Assembly: GCA_019636795.1 (NCBI GenBank)
Contig: JAHBWW010000003.1
Coordinates: 186,001 to 250,000 of the forward strand
Direction of reading: 5' to 3'
Source of the DNA: Phycisphaeraceae bacterium
GTDB taxonomy: Bacteria; Planctomycetota; Phycisphaerae; Phycisphaerales; UBA1924
DNA: 64,000 nt
Every line of letters starts with the position of its first letter. The first letter of the stretch is position 1. Shown here one piece after another: positions 43,906 through 53,752 of this stretch. The notes below the pieces were generated by a model. It saw nothing but the letters and a program-made list of their open reading frames with translations, ran no database searches and was not told where the DNA came from. Made by a program: the position numbers and the translations under genes.

Positions 43906-45078
43906 TCAACTCCATCGTCCGCCCTGGACTGCCAAGGCTCGCCGGCGTGCCTTGGCGACTTCGTCGTCGGTTTCGTGGTGGTCGAGATTCTTGAGTGTGA
44001 GCATCCAGCCGCGGACTCGATTGCCGTAACCATTGTCGTTGAATCGATGGTCGCTGGTGAGAGTTCGTGGCGTGACTTCGGCTGCGATGTTGGAAAGGGG
44101 ATACATGAGATGCCGCCTGGAGCAGGTATCGCCTGCGGGATTGTCGGAGTTTCGGCGGTGGACGTGTTCGAGAGTGAGAAAGTGGCCGATCTCATGGGCG
44201 ATGGTCCGGGCGCGGAGTTCGACAGCGGCGTTGTTGCCGACAACGCCTTGGGAGGTGACGAAAATACCGGGGGGGCAACCGAGTTGCGTCGCGAGATCAG
44301 GCGTGATGCCTAGCCCGACGGTGGTTGTGTCAGGCGCGGCGGGGTTGGGTGCAAAGCGGTTGATGATGAAGAGGTGAACTTTGTCATCAAGCACACTGTG
44401 CCTGCGGAGGAGTTCGGGCACTTCGCCGAACCCGCCGCCGAAGAGTTTGACCTCGTCCTTGACGGCGAGCGTGATGTTGTTGTCCTGATCTGGGCGTGCG
44501 GCGGGATCGTGCTCCATGTCGAGTCCTGCGGGCCACCAGATTGCGCGAACGCGCTGAGCCATTTGTGCGATGGGCAACGTGGCACGTGTGCCCGAGCCGG
44601 AGGCATCGTCAACGCGAACATTGTGTACGACGAGTTTGACTTTTTTGGGGGTGAAGATATGAGGCTCAATCTCGGCGAGCACTGGGCCTGTGGTGCTACC
44701 CAGGCGAATCTCAACAGAGACGGGTCGATTGGCGTAGTCGGCCACGCCGAGGATTTTGAAGTCACCGGATGCTGGGATCGGGCCTCCGTTTGCGGGTTCG
44801 ACGATCTTGACGACGGCGGTGTCGGTGCTTTTTGCGAAGAGCGGCGCGCCTATGTCGATGTCCTCGCGAAGAAGGCGAACGGTGACGGGGAATCCTGTCG
44901 TGAGTCCGACCATTGGTCCACGGGCCTTGGATTGACCCCATGTGCCGGCGCGAGTGCCCATGTGATAGCCACGGTCGTCGATCTCGGGGAACTCGCGTTC
45001 TGCATCGACATCGCTGGCTCGCCGAAACCGGAGTGGCACGACGATCTGCTTATCCTGGATCACGTTCAATCTGATCAT
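43906..45078 (-). CDS. Signal-less zinc metallopeptidase, candidate T6SS effector
   Basis: A 390-residue protein with a zinc site AHEIGHFLTLEH (H295, E296, H299, H305: HExxHxxxxxH) and a Met-turn candidate SRRHLMYPLS at ~321-330, which is the metzincin layout. The N-terminal ~280 residues have no recognised domain but are beta-rich. It has no signal peptide, so a catalytic domain of a normally secreted class would have to leave the cell another way. Its place at the end of the vgrG run supports T6SS delivery. Natural targets could be periplasmic or cell-surface proteins of rivals. The fold is clear; the role is inferred. Confidence 0.8.
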   Translation of the reverse strand: MIRLNVIQDKQIVVPLRFRRASDVDAEREFPEIDDRGYHMGTRAGTWGQSKARGPMVGLTTGFPVTVRLLREDIDIGAPLFAKSTDTAVVKIVEPANGGPIPASGDFKILGVADYANRPVSVEIRLGSTTGPVLAEIEPHIFTPKKVKLVVHNVRVDDASGSGTRATLPIAQMAQRVRAIWWPAGLDMEHDPAARPDQDNNITLAVKDEVKLFGGGFGEVPELLRRHSVLDDKVHLFIINRFAPNPAAPDTTTVGLGITPDLATQLGCPPGIFVTSQGVVGNNAAVELRARTIAHEIGHFLTLEHVHRRNSDNPAGDTCSRRHLMYPLSNIAAEVTPRTLTSDHRFNDNGYGNRVRGWMLTLKNLDHHETDDEVAKARRRALAVQGGRWS

Positions 45079-45130
45079 TCGAGTTCCTTCTGATTGTCAG
45101 TTCGATGTGCTGACGAGCGAGCGATGTGGA

Positions 45131-45655
45131 TCAAGGGATTGCGTTGACGGCGGTGTTGAGGTTGGTGATGGTGGTGCCCGAGGCGTGGCCGTCGAAAGCG
45201 AGCTTTTGATCGATCTGGAAGTCGAGAATGGCTCGGTCGGTGAGTTTCGTGATATCGGATGTGATGCCGTCGGCATCGGGACCGTCATGACCCAGTTGAT
45301 GGCCGAGCATGCGCAGGCGGCGCTGAACGCCGGGAATTGTGTTGTCGGCTTCGAGGGCAGCGGATCGCACGCGGACGTCGTAGGTGGCGACCGGATTGCC
45401 GTTGTGAAGGATTTCCAGGGTTGCGCGCCCGCCCGGGAGCCTGACGATGATCCGGCCATCGGCTGGTGTGCGGCCTGTCTGGACGACGCTGCCTCCGGAG
45501 GTCACGCGAAAATCCATGCCGGAGATGCCTCGATCGTTGCCTGTGGCGACGCCGGGTGCTCTTTGAAAGATGATGGGGACGGTGGGCGTGTTGAGGGTGT
45601 TATGACCCGTCGCCTCACGAAAGAGTCTGGATATGAAAGCGCTGAATCCGCTCAT
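45131..45655 (-). CDS. Peptidoglycan-binding-domain protein, T6SS-associated
   Basis: A 174-residue protein. The N-terminal part (VPIIFQRAPGVATGNDRGISGMDFRVTSGG...RIIVRLPGGRATLEIL) is a beta-rich, transthyretin-like module. The C-terminal part (GVQRRLRMLGHQLGHDGPDADGITSDITKLTDRAILDFQ) is a PG_binding_1-type helical domain. It lacks a signal peptide, overlaps the next gene upstream by 4 nt and follows the vgrG group. It may attach to the spike tip and anchor cargo to the target cell wall. Confidence 0.75.
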   Translation of the reverse strand: MSGFSAFISRLFREATGHNTLNTPTVPIIFQRAPGVATGNDRGISGMDFRVTSGGSVVQTGRTPADGRIIVRLPGGRATLEILHNGNPVATYDVRVRSAALEADNTIPGVQRRLRMLGHQLGHDGPDADGITSDITKLTDRAILDFQIDQKLAFDGHASGTTITNLNTAVNAIP

Positions 45656-46299
45656 TGTCCGGAGACCTCCTTCAGTTTCGACTTCACTTCGTCGTTCATG
45701 GCTCCGGTTTCCTCGATGGAGTGGTCGTGCTGAAAGTTCTTGATCGCGACTGAGAAGTCGGCGAGGTCGTATCCGAGGTTTTGCAGGCGGCGTTTTTGGC
45801 CGATCTCGGTATCAATCGGTGCGAGCGTGCCGAATACGAAGTGGTAGTGGTCGTTTCCGCCGTCATCGCGATCAACGATCAGTTCGCCCTGGCTGGCGTC
45901 GACGGGAATGAAGTGTTCGAGGAATCCATCGCCATCGGTCTTGCCTTCGATGATCTGTGCGTCGACCACAAGCCGATATGCGATGAATTTGCGCGGCTGA
46001 CCATCGTCGAGAAGTCGGATCTTGAGTTTGCCGGGGACACCTTTGCGACGAAAGCGATGCCTTGCTTCGGTCGCGCGAGATTCTTCCTTGATTTCGATGT
46101 CTGGAATTGTGATGCGGTCGCTGGGCAGCAGGGTATTGGGATCCTTGCGGATGTCACGAAGTTCGCGGTTGTCGGCGAGGTTCCAGAGTTTTTCCCAGAA
46201 ATGGCCGTAATGCTCGGCAATGCTCTGGACGCATTCGCCATGGCGAACAACGTGAGATCCCGAGCCAACGGGGGAGTTGTATTGAGCTTCGGTAGGCAT
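45652..46299 (-). CDS. LysM and peptidoglycan-binding domain protein, T6SS-associated
   Basis: A 215-residue protein. Residues ~15-68 form a LysM-like domain (SHVVRHGECVQSIAEHYGHFWEKLW...LLPSDRITIPD). A transthyretin-like beta domain follows (GVPGKLKIRLLDDGQPRKFIAYRLVVDAQIIEGKTDGDGFLE), then a short PG-binding-like C-terminus (IGQKRRLQNLGYDLADFSVAIKNFQHDH). LysM proteins of this type accompany contractile injection systems, where LysM holds the baseplate or spike together, and a peptidoglycan-binding role is also possible. There is no signal peptide. It overlaps the next gene by 4 nt. Confidence 0.8.
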   Translation of the reverse strand: MPTEAQYNSPVGSGSHVVRHGECVQSIAEHYGHFWEKLWNLADNRELRDIRKDPNTLLPSDRITIPDIEIKEESRATEARHRFRRKGVPGKLKIRLLDDGQPRKFIAYRLVVDAQIIEGKTDGDGFLEHFIPVDASQGELIVDRDDGGNDHYHFVFGTLAPIDTEIGQKRRLQNLGYDLADFSVAIKNFQHDHSIEETGAMNDEVKSKLKEVSGQ

Positions 46300-46399
46300 C
46301 GGGCAAGACTCCTCAAAGTTTCCAAGGTTCGTGACTTTCTAGTTTGCGGCTACGAAGCAAGATGTCGAGCCGCAATGGAGGGCGATGCGTGAGGGTTGC

Positions 46400-46795
46400 T
46401 CATGCGGGCTCCCAGGCGTCCTTATCGAGTTTTGGAAACGTGATTTTGCACGTACCGGGTTCGAGGTTGTTGACGCGAGCGAAGCCATCGCCATTGAGTG
46501 TGCCTTCGGCGACGCGTCCGTCGGGCGCGGTGATGCGGTAGCGCTCGCCGGGGATTGGCTTGTCATCTTCGCCGACGAGTTCGATCTCGATCCAGACAAG
46601 ATTCTTTGCGTCTTCGGGATCTTCGGGGGGCTGGAGGGGCTTGACTTTTTCTTTGCCGTACTTGCCTTCCTTGAGTTCGCGTTGACGTGCCTTGACCTCG
46701 GAGACTTTTCCGGGGTCTGCGTTATCTGCTTCCTCAGCGGCTTGGGCTTCGGCAGCCGAGATTGGGCTTGGTGCGATGGGGTCCTTGGGAGTCAT
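46400..46795 (-). CDS. Small transthyretin-like-domain protein after vgrG
   Basis: A 131-residue protein. The first half is charged and probably disordered; the second half (NLVWIEIELVGEDDKPIPGERYRITAPDGRVAEGTLNGDGFARVNNLEPGTCKITFP) matches the short beta-sandwich found fused to, or encoded next to, VgrG spikes, where it serves as an adaptor for effectors. It starts 13 nt after the vgrG stop, so co-expression is near certain. It is likely a VgrG-tip adaptor. Confidence 0.8.
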   Translation of the reverse strand: MTPKDPIAPSPISAAEAQAAEEADNADPGKVSEVKARQRELKEGKYGKEKVKPLQPPEDPEDAKNLVWIEIELVGEDDKPIPGERYRITAPDGRVAEGTLNGDGFARVNNLEPGTCKITFPKLDKDAWEPA

Positions 46796-46808
46796 CTTCT
46801 TCTCCGAG

Positions 46809-48935
46809 CTAGTTGATCATGACAACGCCGCCGCTGATTGTCGTCATTGCCGATCCGTCGACGGTGGTCGAGAGTGATTTCAATTCGGCCGTGGCGGTGC
46901 CTTCGAGAGCGAGGTTGATTCCACCCTTTCCAGTCAAGTCACCAGCGGTTGCTTCGAGACTGACGGCACCGGTCTTCGAGGTGACGGCGATGTCGCCATT
47001 GGCTTCGAGGACGATCTGCCCGTTGGTGGCGATCTTGATGCCGTCGGACTGAATGGCGATGTATGACTCGCCGACCTTGAGGGTGATGTTGGTGGCACAC
47101 TTGATGACGGCGGTGTCGGCGACGAGCGAAGATTGGTCCGTGACTTCGGTCGAAATGTTTGCGCCGAAAACCTGGTGAACATCGGCGTCGACTTCGAGGG
47201 TCTGCTCGCCGACAACTTTGGTCGAATCATTGCCTTCGACGAGGAGATGGCGGTCCTTTTCGATCTTTTCCTTGTGGTCAGCACCGACAATCTCGTCGCG
47301 GTTGTTCTTGATGTGTTCGAACTTGTCGTTCTCGACAACGAGGTGCCGATCGTTCATGATTGTTTCGAAGCGATCGTTGAGGACGCGGATGTCGAGGTTC
47401 TTCTGAGCGTGAATAAAGAACTGCTCTTCATCCTTTTTGTCTTCGAAGCGGATTTCGTTGAACCCTGCTCCGCCTTTTGATGAACTGCTCTTGATCGTGC
47501 TGACGGTGCCCATTGATTTGGGTTCATAGGGGGGCATGTTCTGCCCGTTGTAGACGCGCCCGGTGATGATGGGGCGGTCGGGGTCGCCTTCGAGGAACTC
47601 GACGATGACTTCCTGACCGATGCGTGGGAGAAAGAAGACGCCCCATCGCTTGCCAGCCCAGTTCTGGCTGACGCGAACCCAGCACGAACTGTTTTCGTCG
47701 CCCTTGGTGTAACGGTCCCAATGGAACTGGAGTTTGACGCGGCCGTGCTCGTCAGTCCAGATTTCCTCACCATCCTTGCCGGCAACGATGGCGGTCTGCG
47801 GGCCTTGGATGATGGGTTTTGGTGTCGTGCGTGCGGGTCGAAAGACTTCGGTTGCCGGGATGACAGAGAACCCGAGCGAGTAGACCTGCCCATCGCCGCC
47901 GTCGCCGGAACTGAAGAGGTCCTGACTTGCCTGAAGGCCTGACGAGACGATGATGTATTCGCCGCCTTGATCGTCGCGCAGGCCCCCGATCGGGATGGTG
48001 AGTGTGAAGCGTGCGCCTACGTGCATGCGAAGAACGTCGCACTGCCCGTTGATCTGGGCGTAGCGGGCCTGGAGTTCCTGGAGGCGAATGGTGGCGTAGT
48101 TCTCGGCTTCTGTTGCAGTGACATATTCGCCGGGATAGTCGTACATGGCCTCCCATGGACCATTGGCGTGATCGCGGGACTTGCGGGCTTTTGCGACAAC
48201 GGGAGCGGTTGGATTCTCGAAGTCGAAGTCGGCCAGTTCATATTCGAGCGACTGGACCTGCTTCTGCTGCGACCACGAACGGATGTACTGCTCATCGCGG
48301 ATGCCCTGGTCGGGTGGGTAATACGGAATTTCGGAGCCGTCGGCGAGTTCCGGGTGAGAATCGTGACCATCGCAGAGTACGAGTGTGTGCTTGCCGTTTT
48401 CGTGCTTGAAGTAGTAGTAGATACCTTCCTGCTCCATGAGACGCTGGACGTAGTTGAAGGTGGTTTCGCGGTACTGGACGCAGTATTCTCGCTCTTCGTA
48501 GGAGCCGGAGAGTTTGTCGTCGAGGTCGGTAAAGCCGGCGTCCTTGAACACCTTTTTGATGATGTCGGGGATGGTCATGTTCTGGAAGATCGCACAGTCT
48601 GATTGACGTGTGAGGAACCACAGCCACGGGACCACGGTCGCGCGGTAGACAGCGTATCCGTTGCGATATTCATGCTGACTGACGCGACTGATGTAGCCAT
48701 TGACGTATCTCACGTCGGGTCCGTCTTCGCCGACGCCGATGCGGACGGTGACGTTCTGTCCGAGAAGAGTGTCGAAGTCGATTTTGTCGTCGGTGCTGAG
48801 GAGTTCGAGTTCGTATTGGAAGAGGCGACCGAGTTCCTCGGTGCCATAAATGGATTGGATGGCGACGTTGTCTTCGCCAAGCGGGGTCTGGACCGCGATG
48901 CTGCGTTCAGATTGCGGCAGGATTGTGGGGGGCAT
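46809..48935 (-). CDS. vgrG: T6SS spike protein VgrG (TssI)
   Basis: VgrG trimers form the spike at the tip of the Hcp tube and carry effectors. The 708-residue protein has the gp27-like base (DNVAIQSIYGTEELGRLFQYELELLS; IPDIIKKVFKDAGF; VQYRETTFNYVQRLMEQEGIYYYF), then the gp5 OB-fold motif VWTDEHGRVKLQFHWDR-like (EEIWTDEHGRVKLQFHWDR) and SCWVRVSQNWAGKRWGVFFLPRIGQEVIVEFLEGDPDRPIITG. A long C-terminal beta-helix needle follows, with repeated Asp/Val/His units. No enzymatic C-terminal extension is visible, so cargo is probably carried by separate proteins encoded nearby. No PAAR gene was found. Confidence 0.96.
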   Translation of the reverse strand: MPPTILPQSERSIAVQTPLGEDNVAIQSIYGTEELGRLFQYELELLSTDDKIDFDTLLGQNVTVRIGVGEDGPDVRYVNGYISRVSQHEYRNGYAVYRATVVPWLWFLTRQSDCAIFQNMTIPDIIKKVFKDAGFTDLDDKLSGSYEEREYCVQYRETTFNYVQRLMEQEGIYYYFKHENGKHTLVLCDGHDSHPELADGSEIPYYPPDQGIRDEQYIRSWSQQKQVQSLEYELADFDFENPTAPVVAKARKSRDHANGPWEAMYDYPGEYVTATEAENYATIRLQELQARYAQINGQCDVLRMHVGARFTLTIPIGGLRDDQGGEYIIVSSGLQASQDLFSSGDGGDGQVYSLGFSVIPATEVFRPARTTPKPIIQGPQTAIVAGKDGEEIWTDEHGRVKLQFHWDRYTKGDENSSCWVRVSQNWAGKRWGVFFLPRIGQEVIVEFLEGDPDRPIITGRVYNGQNMPPYEPKSMGTVSTIKSSSSKGGAGFNEIRFEDKKDEEQFFIHAQKNLDIRVLNDRFETIMNDRHLVVENDKFEHIKNNRDEIVGADHKEKIEKDRHLLVEGNDSTKVVGEQTLEVDADVHQVFGANISTEVTDQSSLVADTAVIKCATNITLKVGESYIAIQSDGIKIATNGQIVLEANGDIAVTSKTGAVSLEATAGDLTGKGGINLALEGTATAELKSLSTTVDGSAMTTISGGVVMIN

Positions 48936-49005
48936 CGTCGTGTGACTCCGTTGTGCAGCGTTGATCGATCGCGTGTTGGTCTTTACGAGTGATCCTCAGG
49001 TGTAG

Positions 49006-49830
49006 TCAAGAGAGCCATACTGGGCGAGGTCGCATGAATCCCCAGAGTTTCGGACTGGCCATGCGGTCGGTGCGCAAGTAGACGCCGTCGCCGTCTTCGA
49101 TTCCTCCCGAGTCGGTGTTGCCCTCGATGGTTGTGAGAGTCTGGGTAGAAGCGTCGTACGACACAACCAGGCCCGCGTGGCCGTTAAGCATCGTGGGAGT
49201 TTTTCCAGAGTTGAGCATTGAAACGTTCACAGGGTTACTTACCATCGCAAACACATCGCCAGCCATTGGAGTGCGTGAACCGTCCAGAACGCTTTTTTTG
49301 GGAAAGGTGAGATTTCCTGCTTTGCGCCCATCGAAGATCATGAAGACAGCGCGAGTGGTTCGTGGGCAGGTCGTATCGGCGCAAAGTAAATCTGCTGCCT
49401 CGCGATGGCAATGAAATGCAAAGGCTGCGCACCACGAATTCCCGGGGCTGCCCCCTGCGGATGAGAGTATTCCTTCAACATCCTTTCCTCGGTTCGCGCC
49501 TTGCTCTCGAACGTGGAAGTATTGTGTCGCAACTTGTTGGACAGCGAATGCGTAGACTGCCTGCGACAGCGTCACTCCAATCGACAGCGCTGGCCGCGCT
49601 CCTTCGGTTGCGCGCGCCAGTTCAGCGGCGTTTTTGATGTCATCCCAACTCATCGAAACGAGTGCCTGAGTTTCGAGGGCTCGAATGATGGTGTTGACTG
49701 CCGAGAGAGCGGATGAACCTTCGCCAGCGGGTCCGGACCGTGTACTCCAGACGCGAGCAAGCGTGCCATTACCTACCGGTGTTCCTGCTTGACACTGACA
49801 CATCACTCCTGGCGTTCGTTGGACCGACAT
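49006..49830 (-). CDS. CHAP-like cysteine amidase, candidate T6SS peptidoglycan effector
   Basis: A 274-residue protein without a signal peptide, encoded between clpV and vgrG. A Cys-His-Glu/Asn set is arranged as in CHAP/NlpC-P60 hydrolases: Cys134 in NSWCAAFAFH, His218 in NGHAGLVVSYD and Glu236/Asn238 in TTIEGNT. Such enzymes cut amide bonds in peptidoglycan. The N-terminal ~120 residues (CQCQAGTPVGNGTL...) have no known domain and could dock on the spike. AGGAG lies 8 nt before the ATG. The context makes delivery by this T6SS likely, though the effector role is inferred. Confidence 0.8.
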   Translation of the reverse strand: MSVQRTPGVMCQCQAGTPVGNGTLARVWSTRSGPAGEGSSALSAVNTIIRALETQALVSMSWDDIKNAAELARATEGARPALSIGVTLSQAVYAFAVQQVATQYFHVREQGANRGKDVEGILSSAGGSPGNSWCAAFAFHCHREAADLLCADTTCPRTTRAVFMIFDGRKAGNLTFPKKSVLDGSRTPMAGDVFAMVSNPVNVSMLNSGKTPTMLNGHAGLVVSYDASTQTLTTIEGNTDSGGIEDGDGVYLRTDRMASPKLWGFMRPRPVWLS

Positions 49831-49893
49831 GCGCTGACTCCTGGGCCCAATCGGGGTTTGGGCCAGTTTCCAAGCGAAAACCGGCCCCGTTGC

Positions 49894-52644
49894 TCACTCG
49901 AATTCGTATTCAAACTCGCTCTCCTTGACCCGAACAGCCACCCGAGCGATCTTGGCCCCCTCCATCATTCGATGCAGGAAGGCAGACGAAATCTCCGGCA
50001 GCATGGTCTGGGTGAGGATGGCGTCGATCATGCGGCCTCCGGATTCGAGTTCGGAGCAGCGACTCACGATCAAATCCAGAACATCGTCGCCGAAATCGAA
50101 CTTCGCTCCGTGGTTTTCGGAGATGCGGCGTTGGATTCGCTTCATCTGGAGACGGGTGATTTCGCGGAGCATGTCCTGGCTGAGCGGGAAGTAGGGAATG
50201 ACGGTGATACGCCCGAGAAGTGCGGCGGGGAATACCTTGAGCATGGGCTCGCGGAGCGCCTTCTGGAGACCTTCGACCGCGGGCATGAGATCCGGATCCT
50301 TGCACATATTCATGATGAGATCGGACCCGACGTTGGTCGTCAGGAGGATGATGGTGTTCTTGAAGTCGATGAGGCGGCCTTCGCCGTCTTCCATCTGACC
50401 CTTGTCGAAGACCTGGAAGAAGATCTCGTGAACGTCGGTGTGGGCCTTTTCGACTTCGTCGAGAAGGACGACAGAGTAAGGCTTGCGACGGACAGCTTCG
50501 GTGAGGATGCCGCCTTCGCCATAACCGACATACCCGGGAGGCGCGCCCTTGAGCGTGCTGACGGTGTGTGACTCCTGAAACTCTGACATGTTGATGGTGA
50601 TGACGTTCTGCTCGCCGCCATAGAGCGACTCGGCAAGTGCGAGTGCGGTCTCGGTCTTTCCGACACCTGATGGACCCGCGAGCATGAACACGCCGATGGG
50701 TTTGCTGGGGTTGTCAAGACTTGCGCGACTTGTCTGGATGCGTTTGGCGATGGCGTCGAGGCCGTGGCGTTGACCGATGACACGCTTGTTGAGTGTTTCA
50801 CCGAGATCGAGGACGGCCTGAATCTCATTCTTGACCATGCGCCCGACGGGGATACCGGTCCAGTCGGCAACGACGGCCGCGATTGCATTGGCATCGCAAT
50901 CGGGCAGGATGAGGGGGGCGTCACCTTGAAGTTCGGCGAGTTGCGACTTGAGTGCTTCGAGTTCAGTGCGCAGTGCGGTGCGTTCTTCAGGCGAAAGAAT
51001 GCCTGCACCGGTGCGTTCGGCTTCGGTGACAACCGCCGTTTTCGCTGCCTTCTCGGCCTTGCTTTGCGTGCCTTCGACAGGTTCGGCGCCGGTCGGGCCG
51101 CGGAGTTGCTCGCGGATCGCGAGGATGCGGTCGATGAGACCCTTCTCCTGTTTCCAGCTGTCTTCGAGCTTGGCGAGGCGCTCGGTTTCGAGTCCGATGG
51201 TGTCTTCGATGCTGCGAAGGCGGTCGTTGTGGTTCATGCCGACGACTTCTTCACGCATGAGAATGTCGCGTTCGGTTTCGAGGGCGGCGATGCGTTTGCG
51301 TGTGTCATCGACTTCGGCGGGCACGGCGTGCTGCGCGATCGCGACGCGAGCGCAGGCTGTGTCGAGCAGGCTGACCGATTTGTCGGGGAGTTGGCGAGCG
51401 GGAATGTATCGGTGACTGAGCCGAACGGCTGCCTCGATGGCTTCATCGAGGATCTGCACGCGATGGTGCTTCTCGAAGATCCCGGCGACCTTGCGCATCA
51501 TGAGGATCGCGCGGTGTTCGTTGGGCTCATCGACAAGTACGGTCTGGAAACGCCGCGTGAGGGCGGGATCTTTTTCGATGTGCTTCTTGTATTCGGCCCA
51601 GGTGGTCGCGGCAATGGTGCGCAGGAGTCCACGCGCCAGCGCGGGCTTGAGCAGCTGTGCCGCATCGCCGGTGCCTGCCTGCCCGCCGGCGCCGATAAGG
51701 CGATGGACTTCGTCGATGAAGAGAATCGTCGGGGTTGTCGAGGCCTGAACTTCCTCGATGACTTGCTTGAGACGTTGTTCGAACTCGCCCTTCATGCTTG
51801 CTCCGGCCTGAAGGGCAGAGACATCGAGCTCGAGCAACCGCACTCCCTGGAGCGGCGGGGGTACGTCGCCTTCGATGATGCGGTGCGCGAAACCCTCGGC
51901 AACAGCGGTCTTGCCGACACCGGCCTCGCCGACGAGAACCGGGTTGTTCTGTCGGCGGCGCATGAGAATATCGACGACCTGGCGTGTTTCTTCATCGCGC
52001 CCGACGATGGGGTCGATCTTTCCGCTGCGAGCTTCTTCGGTCATGTCGCGGCAGAAGCGTTTGAGGGCTTCCTCTTTGCCCATCTGTGCGGGGGACAACG
52101 CGCCCGAAGCTTCACCCGGGACCGCCCCACCACCGACGGCCGAACCATCGCTGGCGCGCAAGCGTGATTCGGGTGATTCACCGACGATCTTTTCATAATT
52201 GGTAGCGAGATCATCGGGCTTGATGCGGCTGAACTCTTCGCTGATGGCCATGAGTGCTCGCGCAAGGCCCTTGGTTTTGAGGATGCCGAGGACAATGTGA
52301 GAGGTGCGGACGGCGCCTTCATTGAAGAGCAAACTGCCATAGACCCACCCGCGCTCGACCGCTTCTTCGAGGTCGCTCGAAAAACCCGAGAGCGAAGACG
52401 CGCCGCGCGGCAGTCGGTCGAGGGTGGCGGTCAGGTCGGCAGCAAGTTTGGAGGGGTTGAGTTCGTAGTGGCGAATGATGCGGTGCAGGTCGGAGTCCTG
52501 AAGTTGCAGAACCTGATGAAGAAAGTGGATGATGTCCACATGCGGGTTGCCTCGCATCTTGCAGAATACGGTGGCGCTCTCTGCACTCTTGTAACACAGG
52601 CTGTTCATTTTTCCGAACAAGGCTTTAAGACTGATGTCTGCCAT
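49894..52644 (-). CDS. clpV: T6SS sheath-recycling ATPase ClpV (TssH)
   Basis: ClpV is a double AAA+ ATPase that pulls apart contracted TssB/TssC sheath for reuse. The 916-residue protein has a Clp_N-like start ([22 protein letters not shown]), first Walker A GEAGVGKT (residues 239-246), second Walker [22 protein letters not shown] and the sensor/arginine regions of Clp family proteins. The start at 52644 has GGGAG upstream; the 20-residue extension from 52704 is not homologous. The N-domain is longer than in ClpB, as in TssH proteins. Confidence 0.95.
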   Translation of the reverse strand: MADISLKALFGKMNSLCYKSAESATVFCKMRGNPHVDIIHFLHQVLQLQDSDLHRIIRHYELNPSKLAADLTATLDRLPRGASSLSGFSSDLEEAVERGWVYGSLLFNEGAVRTSHIVLGILKTKGLARALMAISEEFSRIKPDDLATNYEKIVGESPESRLRASDGSAVGGGAVPGEASGALSPAQMGKEEALKRFCRDMTEEARSGKIDPIVGRDEETRQVVDILMRRRQNNPVLVGEAGVGKTAVAEGFAHRIIEGDVPPPLQGVRLLELDVSALQAGASMKGEFEQRLKQVIEEVQASTTPTILFIDEVHRLIGAGGQAGTGDAAQLLKPALARGLLRTIAATTWAEYKKHIEKDPALTRRFQTVLVDEPNEHRAILMMRKVAGIFEKHHRVQILDEAIEAAVRLSHRYIPARQLPDKSVSLLDTACARVAIAQHAVPAEVDDTRKRIAALETERDILMREEVVGMNHNDRLRSIEDTIGLETERLAKLEDSWKQEKGLIDRILAIREQLRGPTGAEPVEGTQSKAEKAAKTAVVTEAERTGAGILSPEERTALRTELEALKSQLAELQGDAPLILPDCDANAIAAVVADWTGIPVGRMVKNEIQAVLDLGETLNKRVIGQRHGLDAIAKRIQTSRASLDNPSKPIGVFMLAGPSGVGKTETALALAESLYGGEQNVITINMSEFQESHTVSTLKGAPPGYVGYGEGGILTEAVRRKPYSVVLLDEVEKAHTDVHEIFFQVFDKGQMEDGEGRLIDFKNTIILLTTNVGSDLIMNMCKDPDLMPAVEGLQKALREPMLKVFPAALLGRITVIPYFPLSQDMLREITRLQMKRIQRRISENHGAKFDFGDDVLDLIVSRCSELESGGRMIDAILTQTMLPEISSAFLHRMMEGAKIARVAVRVKESEFEYEFE

Positions 52645-52717
52645 GGCAGTTTCTCCCGCGAGCCGCACAACCTGCGGCTGATGATTATTCCGATCATGCC
52701 GCAACGGTGTGCGGCGT

Positions 52718-53752
52718 TCATACCGGATCTGGCGGCCTCAGAACCAGATCATCGCGATCGCTCGCGCTTGGCCCGGTGCTGAGCCACGTTGTCCAACCGA
52801 GTTGACCGGACATCCCGAGACGTATGCTCGGGATGTCCTGCTTCTTGAGCACCAGCTGAGCATCCCAACGATATTCATAGCCGACGTAGTTGCGCACCCA
52901 ATCGACCATCTTCCTGAAACTTTGACCGGTCGGGAGGAATCGCTCGTAGGTCTTGAGCGAGACGGGGCCGATGCGAATGCGAAACTTCTGCTGTGTTTCC
53001 CAGACCTGTGAACCGATGACAGCGGTCGAGCCGAGAGATCCGGTGCGTGGCGACTCGCCGAGGCGACATTTGCTGTCTTCTGGCAGTTCCATCCAATGCC
53101 CGACGAACTCGATGATCCGAGCGGGAACCCGGAAGAAATCGGCAACGATGGCTTCGAGCCCTTCGGCGTTCTTGGCGCCGAACGCGAGCCTCCCGATGTA
53201 GTGGAGTTTGGCCAGATCGCTGACGTGATCGCGGAGGCGCATCTGAGGCGAGCCATAGCCGGCGATTGACCCGACGTAACTCCCGATGCGATCGCTCAAT
53301 GGGTCGCGGGCGGCGCGGTCGAAACTGGCGGTGGGCTGATTGACAGCCCAGGCGCGGTAGAACATTGAGATCATCCGATGATGGAAGACATCGAGAAAGC
53401 GTGCGAGCGTCGGGTCGTGGTGGTTGTGCTTGCGGTCGAAGACGTACTCGGTGATGTGAAGGGGCATTGGGCCATTAGGGCCCAGCAGACCGAAGAAATG
53501 AACATCGAGTTTGCTCGCGGTCGATCCTTGCGCAGGGTTGAATGATGCGATGGTCGAGGGCGCGAACGCGAGTGAAGGCCTCTGCCCAAAGCGTACGGGA
53601 TCGCTTGCAATTCTGGCCGAGGTGCCGACGCACTCACTCGATGCGTACGCGCAGTCGAGGCGTCGCACGGCCTGGAAGAAGTCGAACGAGTATGGCTTCT
53701 CCGTTAGGCGGAGAATCAGAGCGTATGTCTCTGACCGATTCGTGTCGGCCAT
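52718..53752 (-). CDS. tssG: T6SS baseplate protein TssG
   Basis: TssG is part of the baseplate wedge with TssE and TssF. The 344-residue protein begins YSFDFFQAVRRLDCAYA and contains ITEYVFDRKHNHHDPTLARFLDVFHHRMISMFYRAW, the family hallmark, plus VPARIIEFVGHWMELPED. Its start overlaps the end of tssF by 37 nt, as is usual in T6SS baseplate operons. Confidence 0.93.
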   Translation of the reverse strand: MADTNRSETYALILRLTEKPYSFDFFQAVRRLDCAYASSECVGTSARIASDPVRFGQRPSLAFAPSTIASFNPAQGSTASKLDVHFFGLLGPNGPMPLHITEYVFDRKHNHHDPTLARFLDVFHHRMISMFYRAWAVNQPTASFDRAARDPLSDRIGSYVGSIAGYGSPQMRLRDHVSDLAKLHYIGRLAFGAKNAEGLEAIVADFFRVPARIIEFVGHWMELPEDSKCRLGESPRTGSLGSTAVIGSQVWETQQKFRIRIGPVSLKTYERFLPTGQSFRKMVDWVRNYVGYEYRWDAQLVLKKQDIPSIRLGMSGQLGWTTWLSTGPSASDRDDLVLRPPDPV

